The notes under the pieces were generated by a model. It was not told where the DNA came from, did not search any database, and saw nothing but the letters and a program-made list of their open reading frames with translations. A program made the translations under genes and the position numbers. Of a stretch of 64,000 nucleotides of DNA, positions 9,451-17,959 are shown piece by piece. The number at the start of each line of letters is the position of its first letter. Within the stretch, counting starts at the first letter, position 1. This stretch comes from JBCBSS01 sp039819065 (GTDB taxonomy: Bacteria > Bacteroidota > Bacteroidia > Cytophagales > Cyclobacteriaceae), in contig JBCBSS010000019.1 of the NCBI GenBank assembly GCA_039819065.1, forward strand, positions 1 to 64,000, written 5' to 3'.

Positions 9451-9921
9451 TTACTTTTTTGTGGTAATGATAATGACACCATTAAGCGCATTATATTTTT
9501 CCATGGCTTTCTCACCTTTGACCACCTCTATATGCTTTATCTTACTTGGGTTTAATTTTGATAAATCAGATTTATCAGCCACATCACCATCGATGATAAT
9601 CAACGGCTCCAAATATGGATCTGCAACTTTGATCTTGGACTCATCAACCGAAATCATTTGCTGAGTAAAATCCTTTGTCTTCACTACAATTACACCATTT
9701 GGTGCATTATACTTTTTAAGCGCTTGTTGATCTTTGATAACCGTTACTGACGCGATCTTATCCTGATCGAGAAGCTCAAAAATCGTGTAATCATATTTCG
9801 TTCCATTGATATAAACATCTGGCTTAGGGCCATCTTTAAACTCAACGCGCAACTTATCTTGAGCAAGTATATTTGATGTCGATAGGCATAATATGCAAAT
9901 GAAGAGGAATATATTTTTCAT
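9451..9921 (-). CDS. Small secreted protein with two receptor-plug-like motifs
   Basis: A 156-residue protein with a signal peptide (residues 1-20, cleaved near ILAQ). The mature part is an internal duplication. The first unit ends VTVIKDQQALKKYNAPNGVI and the second contains IIDGDV, LNPSKIKHIEVVKGE and NGVIIITTKK. Both resemble the C-terminal half of the TonB-dependent receptor plug domain (VDG ... NPxDIxSIxVLK ... YGxxxANGVIxITTK), but there is no barrel. Similar motifs occur at the ends of Bacteroidota BlaR1-like proteins. It follows a sigma/anti-sigma pair by 47 nt on the same strand, so it is probably part of that operon and may be a periplasmic partner of the signalling system. Confidence 0.7.
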   Translation of the reverse strand: MKNIFLFICILCLSTSNILAQDKLRVEFKDGPKPDVYINGTKYDYTIFELLDQDKIASVTVIKDQQALKKYNAPNGVIVVKTKDFTQQMISVDESKIKVADPYLEPLIIIDGDVADKSDLSKLNPSKIKHIEVVKGEKAMEKYNALNGVIIITTKK

Positions 9922-9968
9922 AGTATAATCGTTTAGTAGTTAGGGAATTGTAGAATTATTAATCTGGA

Positions 9969-10391
9969 TCATTCCGATACGCGATAGATGATCACTGCGT
10001 CATCCTCATAGAGGATATCTTTTTTGGCTACGATATTTTTTTCATCAGGGAACATAGACATAGCTTCATTAAATAAAACTTCCTTCTCATGATCGTTAAG
10101 GTCATCCTCAGTAGGCCTAGCCACAACAACCGCCAGAATAATGGCAATAGATGCCGCCATGCCTGACAAGCCCATCAAAAATCGCTGTCTCCTCTTTTTT
10201 CTGGTTTGAATGGATGCCCAAATCTTATCATTTAGATGAGCAGGCGCTTTCTTTCTTTTTTGTTTGACGTACGTAGACCATTCTTTCATGCCAGAAGGCT
10301 GATCCTCGCTATTGAAAAGCGCTTCTTCTTCTTCAACCGTCGTTTTGGCGGCTAAGTACTTATTGACTAAATCATGTTTATCGCTACTCAT
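9969..10391 (-). CDS. Putative membrane-anchored anti-sigma factor
   Basis: A 140-residue protein with a soluble, charged N-terminal part (about 1-75), one transmembrane helix (LMGLSGMAASIAIILAVVVA, about 77-96) and a short periplasmic tail. It overlaps the ECF sigma gene by 8 nt, which is the usual arrangement for anti-sigma factors. The canonical zinc-binding anti-sigma motif HxxxCxxC is absent, so the assignment rests on position, size and topology rather than on a domain. Confidence 0.65.
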   Translation of the reverse strand: MSSDKHDLVNKYLAAKTTVEEEEALFNSEDQPSGMKEWSTYVKQKRKKAPAHLNDKIWASIQTRKKRRQRFLMGLSGMAASIAIILAVVVARPTEDDLNDHEKEVLFNEAMSMFPDEKNIVAKKDILYEDDAVIIYRVSE

Positions 10392-10887
10392 AGCTGTATA
10401 TTTCTTTCAATTTTATTCCTACCTGTTTCCGTGCCCTTGATAGCAGTACCCTTGTATGCTCTAACTTGAGATTTGTGGCCGCTGCGATCTCGGCAAACTC
10501 AAAGCCATCGATATCTCTCATCATCATTACTTCGCGTTGCTGAGATGGCAATTCTTTTAAGATGCTTTCGATAATAGTGGTTAACTCTTTCCATTCTACC
10601 TGATCATGGTTCATGTCCGATGTCAGTATTTTCAGGTGTAGTTCAGAAGGGTCTATTTCAGGACTTTTCTTCTTTAACCTATCCAGGCAATAATTGCGGG
10701 CCGTTAAGAATACGAAACCCGTGATGTTCGGATGGTTTACGAGTTTTTTCCGCCGATCCCAAAGTTTGATCATGATCTCCTGAACAGCATCCTCCGCGTT
10801 CTCTTTGTTGCCCAACATGCGCGCCACCATCGGGAAAATCCGTTCTGATAGAGAGAGTACCTTATCTTCAAAAACTTTTGCTTTCAT
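10384..10887 (-). CDS. RNA polymerase sigma-70 factor, ECF type
   Basis: A 167-residue ECF sigma factor. Region 2 (about residues 15-80) has the core-binding and -10-recognition signature AEDAVQEIMIKLWDRR and FLTARNYCLDRLKKK; region 4 (about 115-162) has the helix-turn-helix LPSQQREVMMMRDIDGFEFAEIA. There is no region 1 or 3. The overlapping downstream gene is a probable anti-sigma factor. The promoter set it controls is unknown; the third gene, with plug-like motifs, suggests a link to outer-membrane receptors, as in Fec-type systems, but this is inference. Confidence 0.9.
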   Translation of the reverse strand: MKAKVFEDKVLSLSERIFPMVARMLGNKENAEDAVQEIMIKLWDRRKKLVNHPNITGFVFLTARNYCLDRLKKKSPEIDPSELHLKILTSDMNHDQVEWKELTTIIESILKELPSQQREVMMMRDIDGFEFAEIAAATNLKLEHTRVLLSRARKQVGIKLKEIYSYE

Positions 10888-10933
10888 CGTATATCAAGAA
10901 TAACGACAAACCTTTAAAAGCATAACAGTTGAT

Positions 10934-11109
10934 GATGAGATTGTTTGATGAAGTGATGAAGTGATGATTTGATAATCTGATGAAGTGATGATTTGATGGT
11001 CTGATGATGAGATGATGAGATGATGTGGTGATGTGGTGATTTGATGATGAGATAATGAGATGATGTGATGCTATGATTATCTGATAATTTGATCAATTGA
11101 TGATATGAG
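10934..11109. repeat. 8-bp-period tandem array, about 22 units, consensus GATNTGAT
   Basis: Reading from 10934 in steps of eight gives about 22 consecutive units with very few breaks of register: GATGAGAT, TGTTTGAT, GAAGTGAT (twice), GATTTGAT, AATCTGAT, GATGTGGT and so on. The constant core is TGAT, the other positions vary. Because 8 is not a multiple of 3, the open frame seen across it encodes only low-complexity Ser/His/Ile and is not a gene. The array runs without a gap into the 91-bp conserved block. Confidence 0.85.
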
Positions 11110-11174
11110 TAGTGCTAAGTCATAAACTGACCATCTTCAGTCATTCAGAGGGAATCTTATTGGCTATAGAAAGC
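11084..11174 (+). repeat. 91-bp dispersed block, copy A
   Basis: Matches 11397-11487 at 86 of 91 positions by direct comparison, and matches the reverse complement of 61111-61193 over most of its length. The most conserved part contains CATCTTCAGTCATTCAGA followed by GGAATCTTATTGGCTAT. It overlaps the last units of the TGAT array. Confidence 0.85.
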
Positions 11175-11219
11175 AGACTGTGGTGAAATGGTTGCGGACT
11201 TCAATCAAGCAATGTATTT

Positions 11220-11242
11220 GCCACGCGTCTTTAGCGCGTGGC
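11220..11242. repeat. REP-like hairpin (GCCACGCG stem)
   Basis: GCCACGCG, a 7-nt loop ending TTTAG, then CGCGTGGC: an 8-bp perfect stem. It belongs to the same CCACG...TTTAG...CGTGG type as those at 11529-11551 and 60827-61068. Confidence 0.65.
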
Positions 11243-11276
11243 ACTATCTTAGCCGATAACACGGCTTGAGCCACCC

Positions 11277-11375
11277 AGCTAGCGCGAAAGTTACTTTCGT
11301 GCCTTTAGTCGAGTCACGTATACTCAATTGATCATACATTTTGCCCGAGCCATGCTAAACATCTAATAAGTCGCT
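11277..11375 (+). repeat. 99-bp dispersed block
   Basis: The partner of 220-318 in opposite orientation. It contains the hairpin GCGCGAAAG-TTA-CTTTCGTGC at 11282-11302. Its right end continues for about 20 nt into the short TGAT stretch that starts the second 91-bp block, the same order as seen on the minus strand near 61.2 kb. Confidence 0.75.
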
Positions 11376-11396
11376 GCCCAGAATGACCTGCAGGTC

Positions 11397-11487
11397 ATAA
11401 TTTGATCAATTGATGATATGAGTGGTGCTAAGTCATCAACTTACCATCTTCAGTCATTCAGAAGGAATCTTATTGGCTATGGAAAGC
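11397..11487 (+). repeat. 91-bp dispersed block, copy B
   Basis: Direct repeat of 11084-11174 with five substitutions in 91 positions, 313 nt further on. It is followed by the hairpin at 11529-11551, as copy A is followed by the hairpin at 11220. The segment 11084-11551 therefore reads as a tandem duplication of one module, with the 99-bp block between. Confidence 0.85.
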
Positions 11488-11528
11488 GAACCGCCGAAAA
11501 GTTGTGTGAACCCTGATCAAGCACATTT

Positions 11529-11551
11529 GCCACGGTGCTTTAGCCCGTGGC
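11529..11551. repeat. REP-like hairpin (GCCACGG stem)
   Basis: GCCACGG and CCGTGGC flank a GCTTTAGC-containing loop. A further short stretch of three TGAT units lies at 11716-11739. The rest of 11552-11818 shows no gene or other structure. Confidence 0.6.
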
Positions 11552-11818
11552 ACTAAATGAGTCAATAACAGGGCTTTAGCCATTAAATTTTTAGATATAA
11601 AATGTCATGAAGCTGAGGTGACGCTGTTCAATTCGTCTTTCAGGTACAGTTTAACACCCTCAATTTTGCCAATAGGTTTCTTTCAGAAGGACAGACTGGC
11701 AGTGTTTCAATGAAATGATGATTTGATCAATTGATCGTACTTCCTCTGGACAAGTGTAAAAAGCGTGCCTACTGGCAAATGAAGCTAATAGGTATCATTA
11801 AGATAATTATAAGCGCCC

Positions 11819-11848
11819 TTTGAGAACTCGAAAATTTGTGTATATTTG
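11819..11848 (+). promoter_or_regulatory. Bacteroidota-type promoter of cdd
   Basis: TTTG at 11819-11822, an 18-nt spacer and TATATTTG at 11841-11848. This fits the known housekeeping promoter of Bacteroidota (-33 TTG, -7 TAnnTTTG) and places transcription start about 30 nt before the cytidine deaminase gene. Confidence 0.7.
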
Positions 11849-11884
11849 GCGCCCGCTTTTGAGGCGGTGTAACCCTACCACGTG

Positions 11885-12286
11885 ATGATAGATGAAAAGA
11901 CCCTAGCAGAAGCCGCACGAAAAACTTCTCTTAATGCCTATGCCCCTTACAGCAAATTTAGAGTAGGGGCTGCTGTACTGACCGATAAAGGAGAAATGTT
12001 TACTGGATGCAACGTAGAAAATGCCACTTATGGATTGGCATCTTGTGCTGAACGTAATGCTATTTATAACGCCGTTATACATTCAGGAAATGATGTCAAG
12101 ATCACCAAAGTGGTGGTTTATACACCAACAGATGAACCTACATCTCCCTGTGGTATATGTCGCCAGGTGATTCATGAATTTGGTGAAAACGTAGAAGTTA
12201 TTTCCGTTTGCGACGGCCCTAACCAAATGAGGTCCACCTCCAATGAACTACTCCCCAAGGCATTTGGCCCTAGAGATCTACTGTAA
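11885..12286 (+). CDS. cdd: Cytidine deaminase
   Basis: A small cytidine deaminase of about 133 residues, the tetrameric zinc type, converting cytidine and deoxycytidine to uridine and deoxyuridine in pyrimidine salvage. The zinc ligands are Cys55, Cys90 and Cys93 (SCAERNA and SPCGICRQ, numbered from a GTG one codon upstream) and the proton-shuttling Glu57 is present. FRVGAAVLT and GCNVENATYG are the usual substrate-binding segments. Either GTG at 11882 or ATG at 11885 may start; ATG is preferred. A good promoter lies 40 nt upstream. The gene stands alone next to a stretch of repeats. Confidence 0.95.
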   Translation: MIDEKTLAEAARKTSLNAYAPYSKFRVGAAVLTDKGEMFTGCNVENATYGLASCAERNAIYNAVIHSGNDVKITKVVVYTPTDEPTSPCGICRQVIHEFGENVEVISVCDGPNQMRSTSNELLPKAFGPRDLL

Positions 12287-12357
12287 GCAGCTTTTGGCAT
12301 TGTGAAGGCTAGATAAAGTGACTATTTTTAGCCTCATTCTGATTGAGCCATTGCTAC

Positions 12358-12843
12358 ATGTCACCGAACACTCGCATTCTTTTCAAACGACCTGACCTAT
12401 GGTTTGCGTCGTTGACCATTATAGTATTGCTGATCAGATGGATGTATCACGGTGAGCACATCGCATTCCTGTCAGACGGCACCTATTTTCTTATTATGAC
12501 ACGTGACCTGATTGACCCAATGCTCTATATCAACTTAATCACAGCATTGGTGTATTGGATGTTTCTTGGCTCTCGCGATTTTAGGTTTTTTTGGACCATT
12601 GCTCATGTGGCCAGTGCCTGTATAGGCACCTTTGCTGTCATCTATACTATTGCTTCTCTTTATCAGTCCACAACCCTTTTAGATCCACAGTATATTTTGG
12701 ACAAAACAGCGCCAAACTTTGATGTGACTAGCGTTGATATCGCTAAACAGTCAATCTGGTTTCAAATCAATACTTTTTCAGGCATTATAGGTGGTATAAT
12801 CTTTTTGGTTAACCTATTGACTACCAAGCGGAAAAGTAGATAA
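12358..12843 (+). CDS. Hypothetical four-helix membrane protein
   Basis: About 161 residues with four hydrophobic segments (near LWFASLTIIVLLI, MLYINLITALVYWMFLG, TIAHVASACIGTFAVIYTIASLY and FSGIIGGIIFLVNLL) and a basic C-terminus (TTKRKSR). I do not recognise the family and see no motif that suggests a function. I prefer the ATG at 12358 (MSPNTRILFKRP) to the TTG 15 nt upstream. The next gene starts 150 nt downstream after an AT-rich promoter-like stretch, so it is probably a single-gene unit. Confidence 0.6.
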   Translation: MSPNTRILFKRPDLWFASLTIIVLLIRWMYHGEHIAFLSDGTYFLIMTRDLIDPMLYINLITALVYWMFLGSRDFRFFWTIAHVASACIGTFAVIYTIASLYQSTTLLDPQYILDKTAPNFDVTSVDIAKQSIWFQINTFSGIIGGIIFLVNLLTTKRKSR

Positions 12844-12996
12844 TCGCCTTTCCTTACAGATAGAATTCCCGTGTTTCTTGCATGTTAAATTTTGACTCAT
12901 ATTAAATCACTTTTTAAAGAATAATTAATATGAAATTATTAGCGATGGGTCGAAATTAAATTAACTTGAGCGTCCTTTTAAAAACCTAAAAAACGT

Positions 12997-15900
12997 ATGA
13001 CAAAACTCTACAAGATGAGAGCCGTTTTCCTGGTGCTCTCAATGGCTTTTATGTGCATTCCTGTGGCGTCCCAAGCCCAGGATGTTTTCATCAACGAGAT
13101 ACACTACGATAATGCTTCCACCGATCAAGGTGAGGGCGTTGAAGTAGCTGGCTTGGCTGGTACTGACCTAACCGGTTGGCGTATTGAATTCTACAATGGT
13201 AGTAACGGATCATTGTACCAGACACTTAACTTGGCTGGTATATTACCTGACCAAGACAACGGTTTTGGTACGGCTTTCTTTCCGCAAGCTGGTATTCAGA
13301 ATGGATCACCGGATGGTATGGCTCTAATTGATCCTGCCAACACGATCATAGAATTCCTAAGCTATGAAGGTAGCTTCACGGCGGTGGGCGGCACAGCAGA
13401 TGGTTTGATAAGCACCGATATAGGCGTAAGTGAAGCCAGCAACACACCCTTTGGTAATTCCCTGCAATTAACCGGTACGGGAAGTACATCGGCAGATTTT
13501 ACATGGACAGGCCCTGTGGCTAGTTCTTACGACGCGGTAAATGCTGGCCAGTCCTTTGCAGCTGTTGGTCCCATCGACCCTGTTATCAATGAATTTGTAT
13601 CCAATCACACCAGTACGGATTCTGATGAGTTCGTTGAGATATTTGGTGCTGCCAATACTGACTACTCTGACCTATGGATCATTGAGATCGAAGGTGATGC
13701 GTCAGGTGCAGGTACTGTAGACGAAGTAATTCAGGTGGGTACAACAGATGCCAACGGCTTTTGGACGACTGGTTTTCAGAGTAATGCCTTTGAAAATGGT
13801 ACTATCACTTTGTTGTTGGTGAGAAACCTAACAGTAACTGTTGGAACTGACCTTGATACTGACAATGATGGTACAGCCGACATTGCTTTCGGAGATATTG
13901 TAGATGGTGTGGGCGTAAATGACGGTGGTACTGGAGATTTCAACTATAGTACTGTCGTTCTAGCTCAAGGCTTTGATGGAAGCTCTTTCACCGTAGGAGG
14001 TGCATCTAGAATACCTGATGGTAATAACTCAGCCAGTGCATCTGACTGGGTAAGAAATGATTTTGATGGTGCAGGTTTGCCTTCATTTCCGGGCGTTGTA
14101 GCCGAAGAAGGAGAAGCGATCAACACGCCGGGTGCTGCTAACATGGTGCAAGGTGGTGGCCAACCTACTGCTACTGTGCTGATCAATGAAATTGATGCTG
14201 ATGGCGTGAGTTCAGATGAAGATGAATTCATTGAATTATATGATGGTGGGGTAGGGAATACTTCACTTGACGGATTGGTTGTCGTATTATACAATGGCAG
14301 TACAGATGTCAGCTATAGAGCCATTGACCTGGATGGTTTCACTACTAACACGCAAGGATATTTCGTTTTAGGAAATGCTGCCATCACTCAGGCAGAAATA
14401 GTATTCCCCAACAGTACACTACAGAACGGCGCTGATGCTGTGGCCTTATACGAGGCAGATGCCACTGACTTTCCCAATGGAACTGCGATTTCTACCACTG
14501 ACTTGATCGACGCCATTGTTTACGATACCAATGACGGCGACGACGCTGAACTACTAACTTTATTGAACGCTGGTCAACCTCAGGTAAATGAAGACAGTCA
14601 AGGTGATAAAGACAATCACTCGCTACAACGCTTCCCTAATGGAGAAGGTGGACTGAGAAACACAGACACTTATGTGGCAGCGTTGCCCACTCCCGGTGCA
14701 GCTAATACAAACTTGACGGAACAAGTTGATGTGGTGATCAATGAAATTGACGCCGATACACCGGGAAGTGATGAATTAGAATTTATCGAGTTGTTCGATG
14801 GCGGTACTGGTAACTCGTCCCTTGAAGGCTTGGTAGTTGTATTCTATAATGGAAATGGCGACGCCAGCTACAGAGTAGAAAGCCTTAGCGGATTCTCTAC
14901 TGACGCTAACGGTTACTTTGTATTAGGAAATGCGGCTGTTGCCAATGTTGACCTTGTATTACCTAACAGCGCCCTACAAAATGGAGCAGATGCGGTAGCC
15001 ATCTATAGAGCAGATGCTGCTGCTTTCCCTAACGGTACGGTTGTAACCACTGATAACCTTGTAGATGCTGTTGTTTATGATACCGATGACAGCGATGATG
15101 CGGGTCTTCTTGTGTTGCTCAATGCCGGTCAGGCACAATTGAACGAAAACGCCAATGGTGACAAAGACAACCAGTCTTTGCAAAGAATACCAAACGGCTC
15201 AGGCGGTGCTAGAAATACTGATACTTTCATGGCGCTTACACCGACCCCAGGTGCCGAGAACCTTGATATTCAGCCTCCGATGGCTGTAACCATCGCTGAA
15301 GCCAGAGCAGCTGCTGAAGGAACGGTGGTAATGATAAGCGGTATTCTAACCGTTACAGATAATTTCGCCGGCCCTGCCTACATTCAGGATGCTACCGGAG
15401 GTATTGCCGTTTTTGATGCTGCTGTACATGGCTCTGGCTTATTCAATATCGGTGATTCACTAGTAATTACAGCTACGAGAGGACAGTTCAATGATCAAGT
15501 GCAATTGACCAATGTGACTGAGGTGATCAATACTGGTGTGAATAATATGCCAGTGCCGCGCGTGATCACGCTGAACGAACTAGGCAATTACCCAGGCCAA
15601 TTGGTGACTATTCTAAATACTACATTCCCTAACCCTGGTGACCTACTATTTGGCAACTCAAACTTTCAGCTGACTGACGCCAGCGGTTCCGTTGAATTGC
15701 GTATAGACAATGACGTTACTGCATTGGTAGGTTTAGCACAGCCAGAGGGTTGTGATACATTGACCGGTGTAGTGGGCAGGTTCAGAGATGTCTTCCAGGT
15801 ATTACCTAGAATGACAGGAGACCTTACTTGCGCGGAGGAATTTATTCCTTCCGGTGACGACCTTTCTATACCGAGAGACGAAACTTTCGATATTGCTACC

Positions 15901-17580
15901 TGGAATATAGAATGGTTCGGTAGCGAGTCTAACTCACCGGCTAGTTCTGATGCTGAACAAAGGGATAGCGTACTGACCATCATTCAAGGTTTGGACGTGG
16001 ACGTCTTGGCCGTTCAGGAAATAACCGATACAACACTTTTCAGAGAGTTGGTCGATCTGCTTCCGGGTTATGATTTTATTCTATCTGACTTTGTATCCCG
16101 ACCAAATGATGGAGGAGAGAAGCAAAGAGTAGGGTTCATTTATAAGACTTCGACTGTTGCTCCTGACTTTTCTGAAACGAAGGCTTTACTTACTTCTGTA
16201 CACCCGTTCTACAATGGTGGAGATGGTTCCTTCCTCGTGGGTTACCCAAATGAGCCGGATCGATTCTATGCCAGCGGTAGAATGCCATTCTTGCTGGTAG
16301 CTGATGTGACCATTGATGGCGTGACTGAACGCTTGCACATTGTTAACATTCATGCCAGGGCCAATAGCGGCAGTGACGCTCAGAACCGTTATGACATGCG
16401 TAAGTTCGACGTGGAGGTATTGAAGGACACTTTGGACACGCAATATGCAGATGCCAATCTGATTCTATTGGGAGATTACAATGACGATCTTGATTTCACT
16501 GTGGCTGACATCGCATCGACTGTTTCTTCTTACGAGGAGTATGTCAATGATTCGGCCAACTATACACCAGTATCTATCACGTTAAGTGAGCAAGGCTTCA
16601 GATCTTTCGTATTCAGGGACAACATGATAGATCACATCACCACTTCGAACGAGGCTGATGAATTCTACATCGAAGGTACGGCCAGGGTAGGGTATGAATT
16701 CTTTGATAGCGATTTTGCGAATACTGCTTCTGACCACTTCCCAGTCTCAGCACGTTTTGAATTCGCGGAAGAGGTGTCTTTCAATGATTGTGTTGGTGGT
16801 GAAGTCGTTTCTTTCAAACAAGGAAAAAGACGTAATGGTAGAAGGGTACACCGCTTCAGAAGCTTCCCTAAGAAAGCTTTGGGTAGGCCCTTAGAAAATT
16901 ACTTTTACAACTTTGTGAGCCTTGGATTCGGCGGTGAGATCACCATTAAATTGAACAATGTCATTTTTGACTTGCCTGGCAATGATTTCAAAGTGTTTGA
17001 AACTACCGCAGGTTTCTTGAATATCCCTTGCCACTGGTATCCTGAGAAAGCAGAAGTATTTGCTTCAGAAGATGGTGTCAACTTCGTATCTCTGGGTGTT
17101 ACTTGCCTTGACGGAAGGTTTGACTTGGCAACCGGTGGCTTGAGCACTGCCGAGTACATCAGGGTGAAAGATGTTTCTAACCCAAGACATTTCTTCGGTA
17201 ACGCTGACGGATATGACTTGGATGGTATCATTTGTGTCAATGAGAACCAACAATTTGCTAATGCAAGAGGTGGTTCAGGAGAACTTCAAGACGCTGAAAA
17301 CTTTGTCCCTAACGAGGAGCCTGGTTTCGAAGTGACCGCTTATCCTAACCCTTTCACCGACAGACTGAAACTTAACTTCAATCTTGAAGAAGCTGTAGTA
17401 GCCGACCTGACGATCTATAATAGCTTAGGTATAAAAGTGATAGATCAAGAAGTGACGCTTGATCTAGGACAGAGTGAACTTGATTTTGATTTGAGCAACA
17501 TGGATGGTGGTATGTACTTGGTTAGAATCAAAGACAACGAAGGACTGATTGACGAATCCATCAAAATATTGAAGAAATAA
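12997..17580 (+). CDS. T9SS-secreted multidomain nuclease with lamin-tail repeats
   Basis: A 1527-residue exported protein. A signal peptide (1-27) is followed by four lamin-tail-like domains, each opening with VxINE-type motifs, near residues 30, 195, 393 and 578; the last two are a recent-looking duplication. An OB-fold-like segment covers about 760-945. An endonuclease/exonuclease/phosphatase domain spans about 963-1250 with ATWNIEWFG, VQEITD, VNIHARA, LLGDYNDD and ASDHFPV, so the metal and catalytic residues of the DNase I fold are present. A jelly-roll-like domain (1255-1430) precedes a T9SS type A sorting domain (YPNPF near 1448, ending GGMYLVRI and SIKILKK). The likely role is extracellular DNA breakdown for phosphate or nucleoside scavenging. 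The upstream cytidine deaminase could use the products, though the genes are not in one operon. Confidence 0.88.
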   Translation: MTKLYKMRAVFLVLSMAFMCIPVASQAQDVFINEIHYDNASTDQGEGVEVAGLAGTDLTGWRIEFYNGSNGSLYQTLNLAGILPDQDNGFGTAFFPQAGIQNGSPDGMALIDPANTIIEFLSYEGSFTAVGGTADGLISTDIGVSEASNTPFGNSLQLTGTGSTSADFTWTGPVASSYDAVNAGQSFAAVGPIDPVINEFVSNHTSTDSDEFVEIFGAANTDYSDLWIIEIEGDASGAGTVDEVIQVGTTDANGFWTTGFQSNAFENGTITLLLVRNLTVTVGTDLDTDNDGTADIAFGDIVDGVGVNDGGTGDFNYSTVVLAQGFDGSSFTVGGASRIPDGNNSASASDWVRNDFDGAGLPSFPGVVAEEGEAINTPGAANMVQGGGQPTATVLINEIDADGVSSDEDEFIELYDGGVGNTSLDGLVVVLYNGSTDVSYRAIDLDGFTTNTQGYFVLGNAAITQAEIVFPNSTLQNGADAVALYEADATDFPNGTAISTTDLIDAIVYDTNDGDDAELLTLLNAGQPQVNEDSQGDKDNHSLQRFPNGEGGLRNTDTYVAALPTPGAANTNLTEQVDVVINEIDADTPGSDELEFIELFDGGTGNSSLEGLVVVFYNGNGDASYRVESLSGFSTDANGYFVLGNAAVANVDLVLPNSALQNGADAVAIYRADAAAFPNGTVVTTDNLVDAVVYDTDDSDDAGLLVLLNAGQAQLNENANGDKDNQSLQRIPNGSGGARNTDTFMALTPTPGAENLDIQPPMAVTIAEARAAAEGTVVMISGILTVTDNFAGPAYIQDATGGIAVFDAAVHGSGLFNIGDSLVITATRGQFNDQVQLTNVTEVINTGVNNMPVPRVITLNELGNYPGQLVTILNTTFPNPGDLLFGNSNFQLTDASGSVELRIDNDVTALVGLAQPEGCDTLTGVVGRFRDVFQVLPRMTGDLTCAEEFIPSGDDLSIPRDETFDIATWNIEWFGSESNSPASSDAEQRDSVLTIIQGLDVDVLAVQEITDTTLFRELVDLLPGYDFILSDFVSRPNDGGEKQRVGFIYKTSTVAPDFSETKALLTSVHPFYNGGDGSFLVGYPNEPDRFYASGRMPFLLVADVTIDGVTERLHIVNIHARANSGSDAQNRYDMRKFDVEVLKDTLDTQYADANLILLGDYNDDLDFTVADIASTVSSYEEYVNDSANYTPVSITLSEQGFRSFVFRDNMIDHITTSNEADEFYIEGTARVGYEFFDSDFANTASDHFPVSARFEFAEEVSFNDCVGGEVVSFKQGKRRNGRRVHRFRSFPKKALGRPLENYFYNFVSLGFGGEITIKLNNVIFDLPGNDFKVFETTAGFLNIPCHWYPEKAEVFASEDGVNFVSLGVTCLDGRFDLATGGLSTAEYIRVKDVSNPRHFFGNADGYDLDGIICVNENQQFANARGGSGELQDAENFVPNEEPGFEVTAYPNPFTDRLKLNFNLEEAVVADLTIYNSLGIKVIDQEVTLDLGQSELDFDLSNMDGGMYLVRIKDNEGLIDESIKILKK

Positions 17581-17658
17581 GCTGTAGGCTTATTTGACTT
17601 AATATGGCAATCTCACTAATGCTATGATTTAGGATAGAGACTGCCGAGCGGAATATAG

Positions 17659-17698
17659 AAAGCCGCACGAAAGTAGATTTTACTTGCTGTGCGGCTTT
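17659..17698 (+). terminator. Terminator of the secreted nuclease gene
   Basis: AAAGCCGCAC and GTGCGGCTTT form a perfect 10-bp stem with a partly paired interior (AAGTA/TACTT), followed by further T residues. It lies 79 nt after the nuclease stop codon. The remaining sequence to 17959 shows no gene. Confidence 0.85.
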
Positions 17699-17959
17699 TT
17701 GCGTTTGGTAGAATTCTCTCTATGAATCGTATTAGTCTTAATAAAAAAACCTGAATGAAATTAAGAACGACCGCGGTATATTACAACTGGCTCTTAAGTG
17801 GTCAGAAGATCATTTATCAATCTGGTACAAGAGATGATAGTTTTAGTAGCCTTATTCATTGGGACTATATGCAGTGTTTTTCATAGCGCTAGCTGTGGTT
17901 TTGGTCGACATCCATGGCAGAGAAGCTTTAAAAAGCGTAGAAGTATATAAAGACTGACT

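Noticed and set aside
10914..11096. Open frame encoding a Ser/His/Ile-rich low-complexity peptide
   Set aside because: It is produced by the 8-bp TGAT array read in frame; the composition is that of the repeat and no start region or family is recognisable.
10934..11109. Possible CRISPR array
   Set aside because: Units are 8 bp with no separate spacers, and no cas genes are in the window.
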